Shown: positions 1 to 6,816, numbered from the stretch's first letter. The stretch: 10,497 bases of DNA from Spirochaetaceae bacterium (GCA_031255655.1 JAIRSB010000064.1:1-10497); one strand, 5' to 3'. The notes: a model not told the origin generated them from the letters alone. Numbers and translations are program-made.

Positions 1-65
1 GATACTTCGGGGCGAGTGCTTCCGGCGCAGGGGTTGATAATCTCACGTACCAGCTCGTATACCAT
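1..65 (-). CDS. N-terminal fragment of an unrecognised small protein (3' end beyond window)
   Basis: The first 21 codons of a minus-strand gene are visible, starting at ATG 65-63 and running off the left edge. The peptide begins MVYELVREIINPC and continues with a Gly-Ser-Thr-Arg-Pro stretch. A Shine-Dalgarno-like GGAGAG lies 6 bases upstream of the ATG, and a strong candidate promoter sits about 75 bases upstream on the same strand. These two signals, not homology, are the reason for calling it. I do not recognise the family. The plus-strand frame across the same bases has neither a good ribosome binding site nor a family match, so I prefer the minus strand. The gene is divergent from the toxin-antitoxin locus to its right. 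Confidence 0.45.
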   Translation of the reverse strand, partial: MVYELVREIINPCAGSTRPEV

Positions 66-138
66 ATTGGTCTCTCCATTACAAAGAATAACCCAACTGG
101 ACTTACGTGATTACACCGCACGTTGGTTTTACGAAATG

Positions 139-167
139 ATTATAATTTGTGCAAATACATTCATCAA
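139..167 (-). promoter_or_regulatory. Candidate sigma-70 promoter for the left-edge minus-strand gene
   Basis: On the minus strand, TTGATG (167-162) is followed after 17 bases by a perfect TATAAT (144-139). Transcription would begin near 132, leaving a leader of about 67 bases before ATG 65. The -10 is consensus and the -35 matches 4 of 6. The bases from 168 to 279 contain only a G-rich stretch, with GGGGAGGAG around 217-225, and no convincing gene. Confidence 0.45.
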
Positions 168-279
168 GCTGCTGTCGATTGCGAAAAAAGTGAAAACAAT
201 GAAGGATGACGGATAAGGGGAGGAGTGGTGAGTGCGAGTAGTTCCGGGTGAAACTAGGGAGTGCCATTGAAAAATCGCC

Positions 280-309
280 TTGTCAACTGCCTCAATTATA
301 GAATATATT
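280..309 (+). promoter_or_regulatory. Candidate promoter of the antitoxin gene
   Basis: TTGTCA (280-285, 5 of 6) is followed after 18 bases by TATATT (304-309, 5 of 6). Transcription would begin near 316, just ahead of the purine-rich ribosome binding site at 316-323. The TTG at 280 is in frame with the antitoxin and could be mistaken for its start, but it is better read as the -35 box. A small palindrome, AGGA-AA-TCCT (320-329), overlaps the translation start region. Type II antitoxins often bind DNA at such places, but nothing here proves that this is an operator. Confidence 0.4.
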
Positions 310-333
310 AGGAGCAGGAAGGAAATCCTATGT

Positions 334-570
334 ATGCCTCATAATCATCTGAAAGTAGACGAACTCGATGCCGGTGTTATTCAAAACCTGAAAAACACCT
401 TTCACCAGAGGGAAGTTGTCATTCTGCCAAAAGACACCTACGACGAATGGGAAAAAGCGCGTCACAACGCCGCGTTTACAGCGGAATTGCAAAGGCGCAT
501 AACAGCCATTGATGAAGGCAAAGGGATCGTTAAAACAATGGCGGAACTTAGGGTCATGGAGCATGAATGA
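334..570 (+). CDS. Type II antitoxin, Phd/YefM-like (78 aa)
   Basis: Small acidic, soluble protein predicted to neutralise a YoeB/Txe-type toxin encoded just downstream and probably to repress its own operon. I chose ATG 334 because AGGAAGGA (316-323) lies 10 bases upstream; the upstream TTG at 280 falls in the probable promoter. The N-terminal half (VDELDAG, VVILPKDTYDEWEKA) has the character of a small DNA-binding and dimerisation region. The C-terminal half (HNAAF, ELQRRI, EGKGIVKTMAEL) matches the toxin-wrapping tail common in Phd/YefM partners of YoeB/Txe toxins. The reading frame is intact. It overlaps the start of the toxin remnant by 8 bases (ATG 563 inside its last codons), the usual translationally coupled layout. 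The family call rests on motif recognition; the assignment to Phd/YefM rather than a related group is less sure. Confidence 0.75.
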   Translation: MPHNHLKVDELDAGVIQNLKNTFHQREVVILPKDTYDEWEKARHNAAFTAELQRRITAIDEGKGIVKTMAELRVMEHE

Positions 571-749
571 CCTAATTTTGACCCCGACGCCTTTAGAGAA
601 TATGTAGAGTGGCAGACCGAAGACCGCAAAACCCTTAAAAAGATAAACGACCTTATCGAAGACACTTTATTTTCTGAAACCTGCTTTAATCAAAGCCTTT
701 TAGCTTCAACGTAATGCGAATCATCGAGGAAGACCAAAGCGCGTTTTGA
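563..749 (+). pseudogene. Broken YoeB/Txe-type toxin (frameshift plus deletion)
   Basis: The expected toxin start, ATG 563, overlaps the antitoxin stop and reads MNDLI before leaving frame. From 577 another frame resumes a typical toxin N-terminus (FDPDAFREYVEWQTED, then KTLKKINDLIED), so about one T is missing from the TTTT run at 576-579. That frame ends at TAA 712-714 after a non-family tail. A second fragment in a different frame (705-749, VMRIIEEDQ) resembles the C-terminal strand of the family, which normally ends in conserved Arg, His and Tyr catalytic residues; these are absent. Family members are about 84-90 residues, so roughly 40-60 bases also seem to be deleted between the fragments. 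This was presumably once an mRNA endonuclease of the RelE/YoeB fold and is predicted inactive. The N-terminal match is clear, while the C-terminal fragment is tentative. Confidence 0.65.
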
Positions 750-872
750 ACGGCTTTCGCCGCGGGCATATAAAATCCCCACGAACAGTTACAGCGCGCC
801 GTCCCGCCTGTGAAGCGTCGCTGTTATCGGCATTTTAACAAAAACCTTGAGTGAAACCCGCTGTCAATGCTC

Positions 873-902
873 TTGTATATATAAAACTTAATGCGCTATA
901 CT
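873..902 (+). promoter_or_regulatory. Candidate promoter of cheW
   Basis: TTGTAT (873-878) and TATACT (897-902) are separated by 18 bases. Transcription would start near 909, giving a very short leader directly ahead of the GGAG ribosome binding site at 911-914. The surrounding AT-rich TATATATAAAA (876-886) offers other -10 choices, so the exact start is uncertain. Confidence 0.35.
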
Positions 903-919
903 CAAGACATGGAGCGAAT

Positions 920-1387
920 ATGGCAGAACAGTCGCAGTTAGTAACATTTCAACTCGGAGAAGAACTTTACGGCATTGACATACTCGATGTGAAAGAGATA
1001 GTCCGCGTTAAGCCCGTCCGTTCTGTGCCGAATACCCCGTACTATGTTGAGGGCTTTTTTAATTTACGCAGTGAAATAATACCGGTCATCAACTTGCACA
1101 AACGTTTTGCACTGAAAAAGCGGGAAATTGAGCCGGAAGACGAACTTTTATCCGGTTTTGTGATACTTGATATTGATGGGATGAAATTAGGCGTGATAAT
1201 TGACCGTGTTTCCCGCGTGGTTACGGTCGATAAGACGGAAATTCAGCCGCCGCCGCAGATGTTGAGCGGCATAGGAGGGGAGTACGTGGAGGGCGTCGTG
1301 CGGCAGGATAACAGCTATCTCATAATACTAAACATACGTAACTTGTTTAACTTAAAAGAGTTACAAAAATTGATCGAGCGGGGCTAA
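920..1387 (+). CDS. cheW: Chemotaxis coupling protein CheW (155 aa)
   Basis: CheW is the cytoplasmic adaptor that links methyl-accepting chemoreceptors to the histidine kinase CheA in chemotaxis arrays. The protein is essentially one CheW-like SH3-type double-barrel domain. Visible hallmarks are the opening LVTFQLGEELYGIDI, the helix DVKEIVRV, the core motif GFFNLRSEIIPVINL (Arg50 corresponds to the conserved receptor/CheA-contact arginine; the family more often has NLRG), the strand LGVIIDRVSRVV, and the closing LIILNIRNLF. I start at ATG 920, behind GGAG, rather than GTG 851, because upstream residues do not belong to the domain and the cheW promoter would lie inside the longer version. At 155 residues it is the normal size for stand-alone CheW. 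It appears to be a single-gene unit: no cheA, cheR or receptor flanks it, and a strong terminator follows immediately. Confidence 0.93.
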   Translation: MAEQSQLVTFQLGEELYGIDILDVKEIVRVKPVRSVPNTPYYVEGFFNLRSEIIPVINLHKRFALKKREIEPEDELLSGFVILDIDGMKLGVIIDRVSRVVTVDKTEIQPPPQMLSGIGGEYVEGVVRQDNSYLIILNIRNLFNLKELQKLIERG

Positions 1388-1389
1388 AG

Positions 1390-1425
1390 AAAACTGAAAA
1401 ACGCCTAAGCGCGTTTTTCAGTTTT
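1390..1425 (+). terminator. Strong intrinsic terminator after cheW
   Basis: A perfect 15-bp inverted repeat (left arm 1390-1404, right arm 1411-1425) encloses a 6-base loop, CTAAGC. The arms are A-rich on the left and T-rich on the right, and a further T-rich stretch (TGTTTTTTATG) follows. The stem starts two bases after the cheW stop. Its symmetry means it could also stop minus-strand transcription, but no minus-strand gene ends nearby. Confidence 0.85.
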
Positions 1426-1482
1426 ATGTTTTTTATGTTGCGGAAACGTGCAATAACTAGTAAATTATATGAATGGAATTAC

Positions 1483-1568
1483 GCCGTTTTGAACCCGCGT
1501 TTCACCGGAAGTTTTGAAACGGCTCAAAATCTAGGCTTTGGCTTCAAAGCACAGCTTTGAAAACGGCT
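1483..1568 (+). repeat. Short repeats and hairpin in the ackA leader
   Basis: Between the cheW terminator and ackA the sequence carries variants of GTTTTGAA(A)CGGCT at 1486-1494 (partial), 1511-1524 and 1555-1568 (CTTTGAAAACGGCT). A related copy, GTTTTGAACGGCT, lies at 743-755 ahead of cheW. A perfect small hairpin, GCTTTG-GCTT-CAAAGC (1535-1550), lies between two copies, and GCCGTTTT (1483-1490) can pair with AAAACGGC (1560-1567). These could fold as an mRNA leader or be scattered short repeats. I recognise no known riboswitch. Confidence 0.35.
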
Positions 1569-1589
1569 AATCATTGGAGGAAAACCAGC

Positions 1590-2930
1590 ATGATTATTTT
1601 GGTGTTGAACTGCGGATCATCGTCCGCAAAGTATCAGGTGTACAATTGGGAAACCAAAGATGTACTAGCGGTGGGCGTAGTGGAAAAGGTTACCTTCCCC
1701 GGCTCTTGGATAGAGCACAAACCGAAAGGTAAGCCCGAATTCAGTCTTAAACAGGACTGCCCTAGCCACACCGACGCGGTAGAGTTGATTATAAAGACGC
1801 TTACGGATAAAGAGCACGGCGTTCTTTCGGACATGAGCGTTATCAAAGCTGTGGGACACCGTGTTCTGCACGGCGGCGATAAATTCACAAAGTCCGTCAT
1901 CGTTGATGATAAGGCTCTGGAAGTTTTTGAACAGGTGAAGGATTTAGGTCCTCTGCACAATCCGGCCAACATACAGGGCATAGTCGCAGCCAAAAAGGTG
2001 CTGCCCAATGTTCCGCACTGCGCGATAATGGACACGGCTTGGCACCAAACGATGCCGCCGGAATCTTTTTTGTACGCACTGCCCTATGAGTGGTATGAAA
2101 AATACTCCACGCGACGTTACGGATTTCACGGCACATCGTTTTTGTACGTGGCTAAACGCGCTTCCGTACTGCTCGGCAAAGAGCCGTCAAAGACAAACGT
2201 TATAATTTGCCACATTGGGAACGGCTCTTCGATGTGCTGCGTGAGAGACGGCTGCTCTTTTGACACAACGATGGGATTAACGCCGCTGGAAGGCCTTATA
2301 ATGGGGACACGCTCCGGAGATGCGGACTGCGCCATTCCTTTTTACATTATGCGTAAAACCGGCCTCAGCGCGGAGGAAATGGAGCAGGCGCTCAACAAGA
2401 AATCAGGTTTGCTCGGCATTACAGGGCAATATCAAGACAGGCGCGACATTCATTCCGCCGCCGAAAAAGGCGACAAACGGGCGCAGCTCGCGGAAGATAT
2501 GGAAGGCTACCGTGTGCGTAAATACATCGGGGCTTACTTTGCGGCTCTTGGCGGCAAATGTGACGCTCTTATATTTACGGCGGGCGTGGGTGAGTTCAGC
2601 GATGTTATGCGCCAAAAGTTCACGCAGGGTTTGGACGCGCTCGGCATGAAGCTGGACGACAAAAAGAACGCGATGGCACACAGCCGAAACGCGGAATTCC
2701 TTATATCAGCCGATGACTCCAAAATCCCGATATACGTTATACCGACGGACGAGGAATTGGTTATGACGGAAGACGCTTACGCGCTGATGAAAGGCACCTA
2801 CGATGTGCATACGAAATTCACCTACTCTTTCCAAAGTAAGGATTACGTGAACAAGGCGCGTGCGGAGGGGCTAAAGAAAGATTTAGAAAAAAATCCTGAT
2901 TTGAAAAGGATTATAGCTTTACCGCGCTAA
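1590..2930 (+). CDS. ackA: Acetate kinase (446 aa) with C-terminal extension
   Basis: Cytoplasmic acetate kinase interconverts acetyl phosphate plus ADP and acetate plus ATP, the ATP-yielding last step of acetate fermentation. The start is ATG 1590, 9 bases after GGAGG (1576-1580). The ASKHA fold is covered end to end: N-terminal LVLNCGSSSAKYQVY with Asn7, GHRVLHGG (Arg91), DTAWHQTMP (Asp148), RRYGFHGTS (His180), HIGNGSS phosphate loop, GLIMGTRSGDAD (Arg241), FTAGVGEFS, and IPTDEELVM (catalytic-region Glu388). All main catalytic residues are present. Two points are unusual. The common GEN motif reads GEF (Phe336). About 45 residues also follow the usual end of the family (about 400 residues), forming a charged, Lys-rich tail. 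The phosphotransacetylase partner is not adjacent, and the gene seems to be transcribed alone behind a repeat-rich leader. Confidence 0.95.
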   Translation: MIILVLNCGSSSAKYQVYNWETKDVLAVGVVEKVTFPGSWIEHKPKGKPEFSLKQDCPSHTDAVELIIKTLTDKEHGVLSDMSVIKAVGHRVLHGGDKFTKSVIVDDKALEVFEQVKDLGPLHNPANIQGIVAAKKVLPNVPHCAIMDTAWHQTMPPESFLYALPYEWYEKYSTRRYGFHGTSFLYVAKRASVLLGKEPSKTNVIICHIGNGSSMCCVRDGCSFDTTMGLTPLEGLIMGTRSGDADCAIPFYIMRKTGLSAEEMEQALNKKSGLLGITGQYQDRRDIHSAAEKGDKRAQLAEDMEGYRVRKYIGAYFAALGGKCDALIFTAGVGEFSDVMRQKFTQGLDALGMKLDDKKNAMAHSRNAEFLISADDSKIPIYVIPTDEELVMTEDAYALMKGTYDVHTKFTYSFQSKDYVNKARAEGLKKDLEKNPDLKRIIALPR

Positions 2931-2939
2931 ACAGCGCGG
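2922..2939 (+). terminator. Hairpin overlapping the ackA stop codon
   Basis: CCGCGCT (2922-2928) and AGCGCGG (2933-2939) form a perfect, GC-rich 7-bp stem with a 4-base loop, and the ackA TAA (2928-2930) sits at its top. No clear T tract follows, so it is a poor intrinsic terminator on its own. It may instead protect the 3' end of the message or cause a pause. Confidence 0.35.
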
Positions 2940-3003
2940 ACAGGCTTTCCCCTGCGGCGAATAAGACGGACATGCTCTATATATTTTGCAAGGATGGAAT
3001 ATT

Positions 3004-3732
3004 TTGACTCTGAAATCAAACTATAAATCGCGTATCACTGTTTTACTGACATTTAACGCTCTGCTTTTGCTCTTTTCAACATGCGGCAACCCGATAATCG
3101 AAAATATGATAGAGGAATATGTCAGCCAGCCGGAGGGGGTAGTCTTTAATACTGATGTTTCCGAAGGTTTTACCGATAGGCTCACCGCGTACATAAATGA
3201 AAAAGCAAAAGATCATACCCGTTACAGCCCGTTGCCGATAAAATTCACGGGTACTCAATACCGTGTCATAGGGGAGGCTTTAGCCAATGATGACGGACTA
3301 GACGGTTACAGCTATTTATATCTCGATATGCGCGAAATGACACAGGGAACCATACCCGGTAATTGTTTTAATGCGAGTGAAATTTCGTCAAAATGTAAAA
3401 TCGTGGCCGTTAAACTGTCGCCGAAAGTTACCACGATTGAAGAATCCGCGTTTTCGGGTAACACCATGCTTTTAACGATATCAATGCCGGGAGTTAATGT
3501 CATTGGGGAGAAAGCGTTTTATAGATCGTATTTTTTACAAGAAGTTTTCATGGCGGAGGCTAATCCCACAACAACCGGACCAGAGGCCTTTTACGGCATA
3601 ATGATAGATTCGCCTTTTATCATCCATCTGCCTAAAAGTGTGAGTGGTTCTGAAATTGAGTCTTACTATATTTGGAGCGATGCTCATTTACCAAAAAACA
3701 TTACTGTGAGCTTTTCAGCCGATATGCCGTAA
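3004..3732 (+). CDS. Leucine-rich-repeat (BspA/TpLRR type) lipoprotein (242 aa)
   Basis: Predicted exported lipoprotein of the envelope. I chose TTG 3004 because AAGGA (2990-2994) lies 9 bases upstream; TTG 2986 would have no ribosome binding site. The N-terminus has a basic start, a hydrophobic stretch (ITVLLTFNALLLLF) and the sequence FSTC, a spirochaete-style relaxed lipobox with Cys27 as the lipidated residue. After a low-complexity spacer, the second half carries LRR_5-type repeats: VKLSPKVTTIEESAFSGN, then ISMPGVNVIGEKAFYRSYFL, then a degenerate copy ending in PEAFYG and a final IIHLPKSV. Only two to three repeats are present, few for this family, which is often involved in adhesion or surface binding. 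The stop lies 29 bases before the OmpA-family gene, so the two are probably co-transcribed. The ligand is unknown. Confidence 0.75.
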   Translation: MTLKSNYKSRITVLLTFNALLLLFSTCGNPIIENMIEEYVSQPEGVVFNTDVSEGFTDRLTAYINEKAKDHTRYSPLPIKFTGTQYRVIGEALANDDGLDGYSYLYLDMREMTQGTIPGNCFNASEISSKCKIVAVKLSPKVTTIEESAFSGNTMLLTISMPGVNVIGEKAFYRSYFLQEVFMAEANPTTTGPEAFYGIMIDSPFIIHLPKSVSGSEIESYYIWSDAHLPKNITVSFSADMP

Positions 3733-3761
3733 GTTCGGAATTAGTCGGAAAGGTTGAAGTT

Positions 3762-4973
3762 GTGAACAAACCCCGAATCAGCAAAGCCGTTTTTTTTTGC
3801 CTGTTATTACCGCTTTTCTCCGTAACGTCGCTTGCCGGGGACGAACCCGTACCTTTTTATAACGAGTTATCGTTAGGTCTAGGCGGAGGCTTTAGCGGTT
3901 ATTCGCCAACTGCCTTTTCATTGAGCGGTATGTTTTCCGCGGACTATCGTTTCCTGCCTTTTTTGACCCTCGGATTAAACGCCGGTTACGGCAGTGATTT
4001 AGGACGTTTGACTAACGCGGAGGGACAGTTGTTTGTCCGCTGGTATTTTCTCCGGCGCCAGACTCCGCTGAACGGAATGCTGTTTTTCGCGCAGGTTGAG
4101 GGGGGCGGCGCGGGTCTTTGGGATAACCCGCCCGCCGGCGTCAAAGCAGGAGAAACTTTTCGAGGGATATTCGCCGCCGGTTTGGGTGCCGGTCTTCGCT
4201 TAAAACTTCCAGCGAATTTATACGGCGAGGCTTATGCCCGCGCCGGCTATCCGTATATATGGGGGCTTTCACTTAAAATCGGATATACGCTGACATTCAA
4301 GCCGCGTGAACGGAATGAAGAGGCGGCGCGTCCTGAAAGAGAAGTTCCCCAAACGCCGGCGGCTCGGACGGAAAGCTCCCCCGCGAGCGCACAAACCGAA
4401 AGCCCCAACGTTCAAACGTCGTCGGCGCAGCCTGAAAGAGCCCCTGCGAGTACGCAAACTGAAATCCTTCCCTCTCAAACAGCGGGAATACAGCCGGAAA
4501 GAAGACCGCAGCCCGCGAACACGCAGGGAGAAAATCGTCCGGCCACGATTCCAAAAATAACGCTGCCGGTAGTTTCTGGAACTGTCGTTACGGATATTTT
4601 CGGCAATATAATATTCAGGGGCAACGGCTCGGATTTTACCGACCTTGACGGCGCGATTGTGAAAGTGAACAATGAGATCCTTGACAATGTGGCTGCTTTC
4701 ATGAAAGAGAACCCGGAATACGAGCTAAGGATCGAAGGTTACGCGAACCCCGTGCAAACATTACCTCTAGCTAAAGACATGGAAGAGAAGCGTTTCTTGC
4801 AGCCCATATCACGGGAACGGGCTAGGGTCATCATGGAACTGCTGATTCAGCGCGGAGTTGGCCGCAGTCGTCTGACCGCGGTAGGACTTGGCGGAACAAA
4901 AACGCTAGTGCCCGTTGACGATCCGGACAACTGGGAAAAAAACCGGCGGGTTGAATTCACACTGGTAAAATAA
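3762..4973 (+). CDS. OmpA-family outer membrane/peptidoglycan-associated protein (403 aa)
   Basis: Predicted to sit in the outer membrane or periplasm with its C-terminal domain on peptidoglycan. GTG 3762 is chosen because it begins directly before a classic signal peptide (basic NKPRISK, hydrophobic VFFCLLLPLF, likely cut after SLA at about residue 25); AAGG lies roughly 10 bases upstream. Residues 30-180 alternate Gly and aromatic residues (LSLGLGGGF, LGLNAGYG, LSLKIGYTLTF), consistent with a small beta-barrel. Residues 185-265 form a Pro/Ala/Thr/Gln-rich linker with an exact 21-residue period. Residues 275-403 form an OmpA-like domain (LRIEGYAN, SRERARVIMELL, GVGRSRLTAVGLGG, NRRVEFTL). The usual GHTD motif reads GYAN, so the Asp that normally contacts diaminopimelate is Asn, while the Arg of SRERAR is kept. 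It likely shares a transcript with the preceding LRR lipoprotein. Confidence 0.88.
   Translation: MNKPRISKAVFFCLLLPLFSVTSLAGDEPVPFYNELSLGLGGGFSGYSPTAFSLSGMFSADYRFLPFLTLGLNAGYGSDLGRLTNAEGQLFVRWYFLRRQTPLNGMLFFAQVEGGGAGLWDNPPAGVKAGETFRGIFAAGLGAGLRLKLPANLYGEAYARAGYPYIWGLSLKIGYTLTFKPRERNEEAARPEREVPQTPAARTESSPASAQTESPNVQTSSAQPERAPASTQTEILPSQTAGIQPERRPQPANTQGENRPATIPKITLPVVSGTVVTDIFGNIIFRGNGSDFTDLDGAIVKVNNEILDNVAAFMKENPEYELRIEGYANPVQTLPLAKDMEEKRFLQPISRERARVIMELLIQRGVGRSRLTAVGLGGTKTLVPVDDPDNWEKNRRVEFTLVK
4371..4559 (+). repeat. 63-base repeats coding the OmpA linker
   Basis: Three successive units begin at 4371, 4434 and 4497, exactly 63 bases (21 codons) apart. The first two share the pattern E-x-x-PAS-[AT]-QTE...QT...QPE; the third is more diverged (PANTQGE). 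Together they encode an extended Pro/Gln/Thr-rich linker between barrel and OmpA domain. The DNA units have diverged, pointing to old tandem duplication. Confidence 0.6.
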
Positions 4974-4983
4974 AGCCCCCGCC

Positions 4984-5011
4984 TAAAAAACGCTTTCACC
5001 TTCTCTCAGCG
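4984..5011 (-). terminator. Possible weak terminator for the minus-strand operon
   Basis: On the minus strand, CGCT and AGCG (5011-5008 and 4994-4991) can pair around a 13-base loop, directly followed by six T residues (4990-4985). CCGCC and GGCGG further out can add a second stem. The site lies between the convergent ompA-family and yejA-like genes, where a terminator is expected, but the stem is short. Confidence 0.25.
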
Positions 5012-5037
5012 GCGGCTCCCGTTTTAGCAAGCTGACT

Positions 5038-6816
5038 TTAGTCGTCTTTTATCCACCAGCTGTCCAGCCCTTTATCGTATTTGGGCATTACAGGCGGAAT
5101 GCCGAATTTGTCAACATAGGCAAGGCGGTAATGGTCAATATGCCATTTGGGAATTAGATAGCAGTTCCATGTAAGCACACGGTCAAAAGCGCGTCCCGCG
5201 GCTGTCAACAGAGCGTCGTTTTCCTGATTGGCGGCGATGAAATCCGTAAGATAGTCCACCGCAGGATCGGATACGCCGGGTGTGTTCCATGTAGAATCAA
5301 TGAAACGCGAGTTCCACAGTATTAGAATATCTGAACTAGGGTACTGGAAAGCGGATATATTGATATCAAGCATATCGAAATCCCGCGAGCGCAGACGGTT
5401 TATGTACTGGCTCTGGTCCACTAGGCGGATATACATAGAGATGCCGTACTTTTCAAGATTATTGCGGAACGGGATTAGGTAGCGTTCAGACGTGCTGTCG
5501 TATATCAAAAATTCAAAACGAAAGTTCTCTCCGGCGGCGTTTATCAGCTTTCCGTTCTTTAACGTCCAGCCCGCCTCCGCGAAAAGGCGCAAAGCCTCCC
5601 GCGCCCGCTCTCTTATGTAGCCGCTGCCTGAGTTCACAGGCGGCTGATATTCCCGCGTAAACACTTCGGGCGGAACAATATCTTTGACAGCTTCCAGAAC
5701 CTCTAACTCGTCAGTATCGGGCAAACCATGAGCCTCGTACTTTGTATTCTGAAAGAAACTGCGCGTCCGCTTATACTGATTATAAAAAAGATTCGCGTTA
5801 GTCCATTCAAAGTCGAAAAACAAACTAATCGCTCTGCGTATCCGTATATCGCTAAAAATAGGACGCTGAATGTTGAATACAAGACCGCTCATAGACACCG
5901 CCCTTTCATCAGGCGGCTCCGAACGGATTATCGCGCCGCTTTCAAAGATTTTACCTTTGTAGCCACTCGCCCAGTTTGAGGCGGAAGTCTCCTCCCGAAA
6001 GTCGTACTCGCCCGCCTTAAACGCTTCAAAAGCCATGCTGCTGTCGCGGTAGTAGTCGTAACGTATTGTGTCAAAGTTGTAACTCCCCTTATTTACCGGC
6101 AAATCCGCAGCCCAGTAATCTTTTACACGTTCCAGAACGACATACTGCCCCATCTTATAATCTTTTATCCGGTACGGGCCGGTACCAACAGGCGGGATTA
6201 TCAACGGCTCTGAAAAATCATGCTGTTCCCAAAAACGCTTAGGGAAGACGGTTGACTGAGCCAGAGAGAGCATCCTTTCCTTATCTCCGGCGGAAAGGTC
6301 GAAACGGACGCGGTTATCTGCCAGAACGCTTACTTTTACATCGGAATAGTAGGCGCGAAACTGCGGAACGCCTTTCTCAAAAATCACATTGAACGAAAAC
6401 GCCGCGTCTTCGGCAGTGATAGGATAACCCTCACTGTCTTTAGCGTTTGGATCTATTGTCAGAATGATAAAGGAATAGTCGACGGCATACTCAACCTCGC
6501 TCGCTATGAACGGATACAATACTCCAGCCTCGTCGAAACTCTCTGTCATCAAAGTGCCGTACAGGTATTGATAGCCTGCCGCGCAAGAGCCGCGAAGCGC
6601 GTATCTGTGAAAATTATCGTAAGTTCCTATCGCGTGCAGCGTGATACCGCCGCGTTTCGGCGCGTCCGGGTTTGTATAATTGAAATGCGTAAAACCGTCT
6701 TTGTACAAAGGTTCACCGCGCAGCGATAAATGTTTTGCTTTTATCGTTGGAATGTCCGCCGTGTGCGCGGCTTGCGGTGCGAGCAAGGCCAATACTATAA
6801 ATAATTTTTTTATCAT
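5038..6816 (-). CDS. yejA: YejA-like periplasmic peptide-binding protein, ABC solute-binding family 5 (592 aa)
   Basis: Predicted soluble periplasmic receptor that hands peptides to an ABC permease. The N-terminus is a signal peptide (MIKKLFIVLALLAPQAAHTA, cut near residue 20). Family 5 traits follow: LYKDGFTHFNYTNPDAPKRGG, GTYDNFHRYALRG, LYGTLMTESFDEAG, PITAEDAAFSF, VGTGPYRIKDY. The C-terminal half has signatures that single out the YejA branch: FFDFEWTNANLFYNQYKRT, GLPDTDELEVLE, PPEVFTREYQPP, DPAVDYLTDFI, AFDRVLTWNCYLIPKWH and a terminal SWWIKDD. Length matches the roughly 600-residue YejA group. YejABEF systems are known for microcin C and peptide uptake, and relatives for muropeptides. 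The start, ATG 6816, has only a weak GGA before it, and lies 19 bases after the ligase stop, so translation may depend on the upstream gene. No yejB, yejE or yejF permease gene is in the window. Confidence 0.88.
   Translation of the reverse strand: MIKKLFIVLALLAPQAAHTADIPTIKAKHLSLRGEPLYKDGFTHFNYTNPDAPKRGGITLHAIGTYDNFHRYALRGSCAAGYQYLYGTLMTESFDEAGVLYPFIASEVEYAVDYSFIILTIDPNAKDSEGYPITAEDAAFSFNVIFEKGVPQFRAYYSDVKVSVLADNRVRFDLSAGDKERMLSLAQSTVFPKRFWEQHDFSEPLIIPPVGTGPYRIKDYKMGQYVVLERVKDYWAADLPVNKGSYNFDTIRYDYYRDSSMAFEAFKAGEYDFREETSASNWASGYKGKIFESGAIIRSEPPDERAVSMSGLVFNIQRPIFSDIRIRRAISLFFDFEWTNANLFYNQYKRTRSFFQNTKYEAHGLPDTDELEVLEAVKDIVPPEVFTREYQPPVNSGSGYIRERAREALRLFAEAGWTLKNGKLINAAGENFRFEFLIYDSTSERYLIPFRNNLEKYGISMYIRLVDQSQYINRLRSRDFDMLDINISAFQYPSSDILILWNSRFIDSTWNTPGVSDPAVDYLTDFIAANQENDALLTAAGRAFDRVLTWNCYLIPKWHIDHYRLAYVDKFGIPPVMPKYDKGLDSWWIKDD

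Noticed and set aside
16..216. Plus-strand open frame of 66 codons at the left edge
   Set aside because: No ribosome binding site or family resemblance; the opposite strand has a gene start with promoter and ribosome binding site over the same bases.
1634..2722. Multiple minus-strand open frames opposite ackA
   Set aside because: They lie wholly inside a well-supported acetate kinase gene and have no family features.
4371..4559. Possible CRISPR-like array because of regular 63-base spacing
   Set aside because: The units are diverged, in frame, and keep coding meaning; there are no identical repeats with unique spacers.
4269..4702. Several open frames on both strands over the OmpA linker
   Set aside because: They are shadows created by the GC-rich, repetitive Pro/Ala/Gln linker; the OmpA frame explains the sequence fully.
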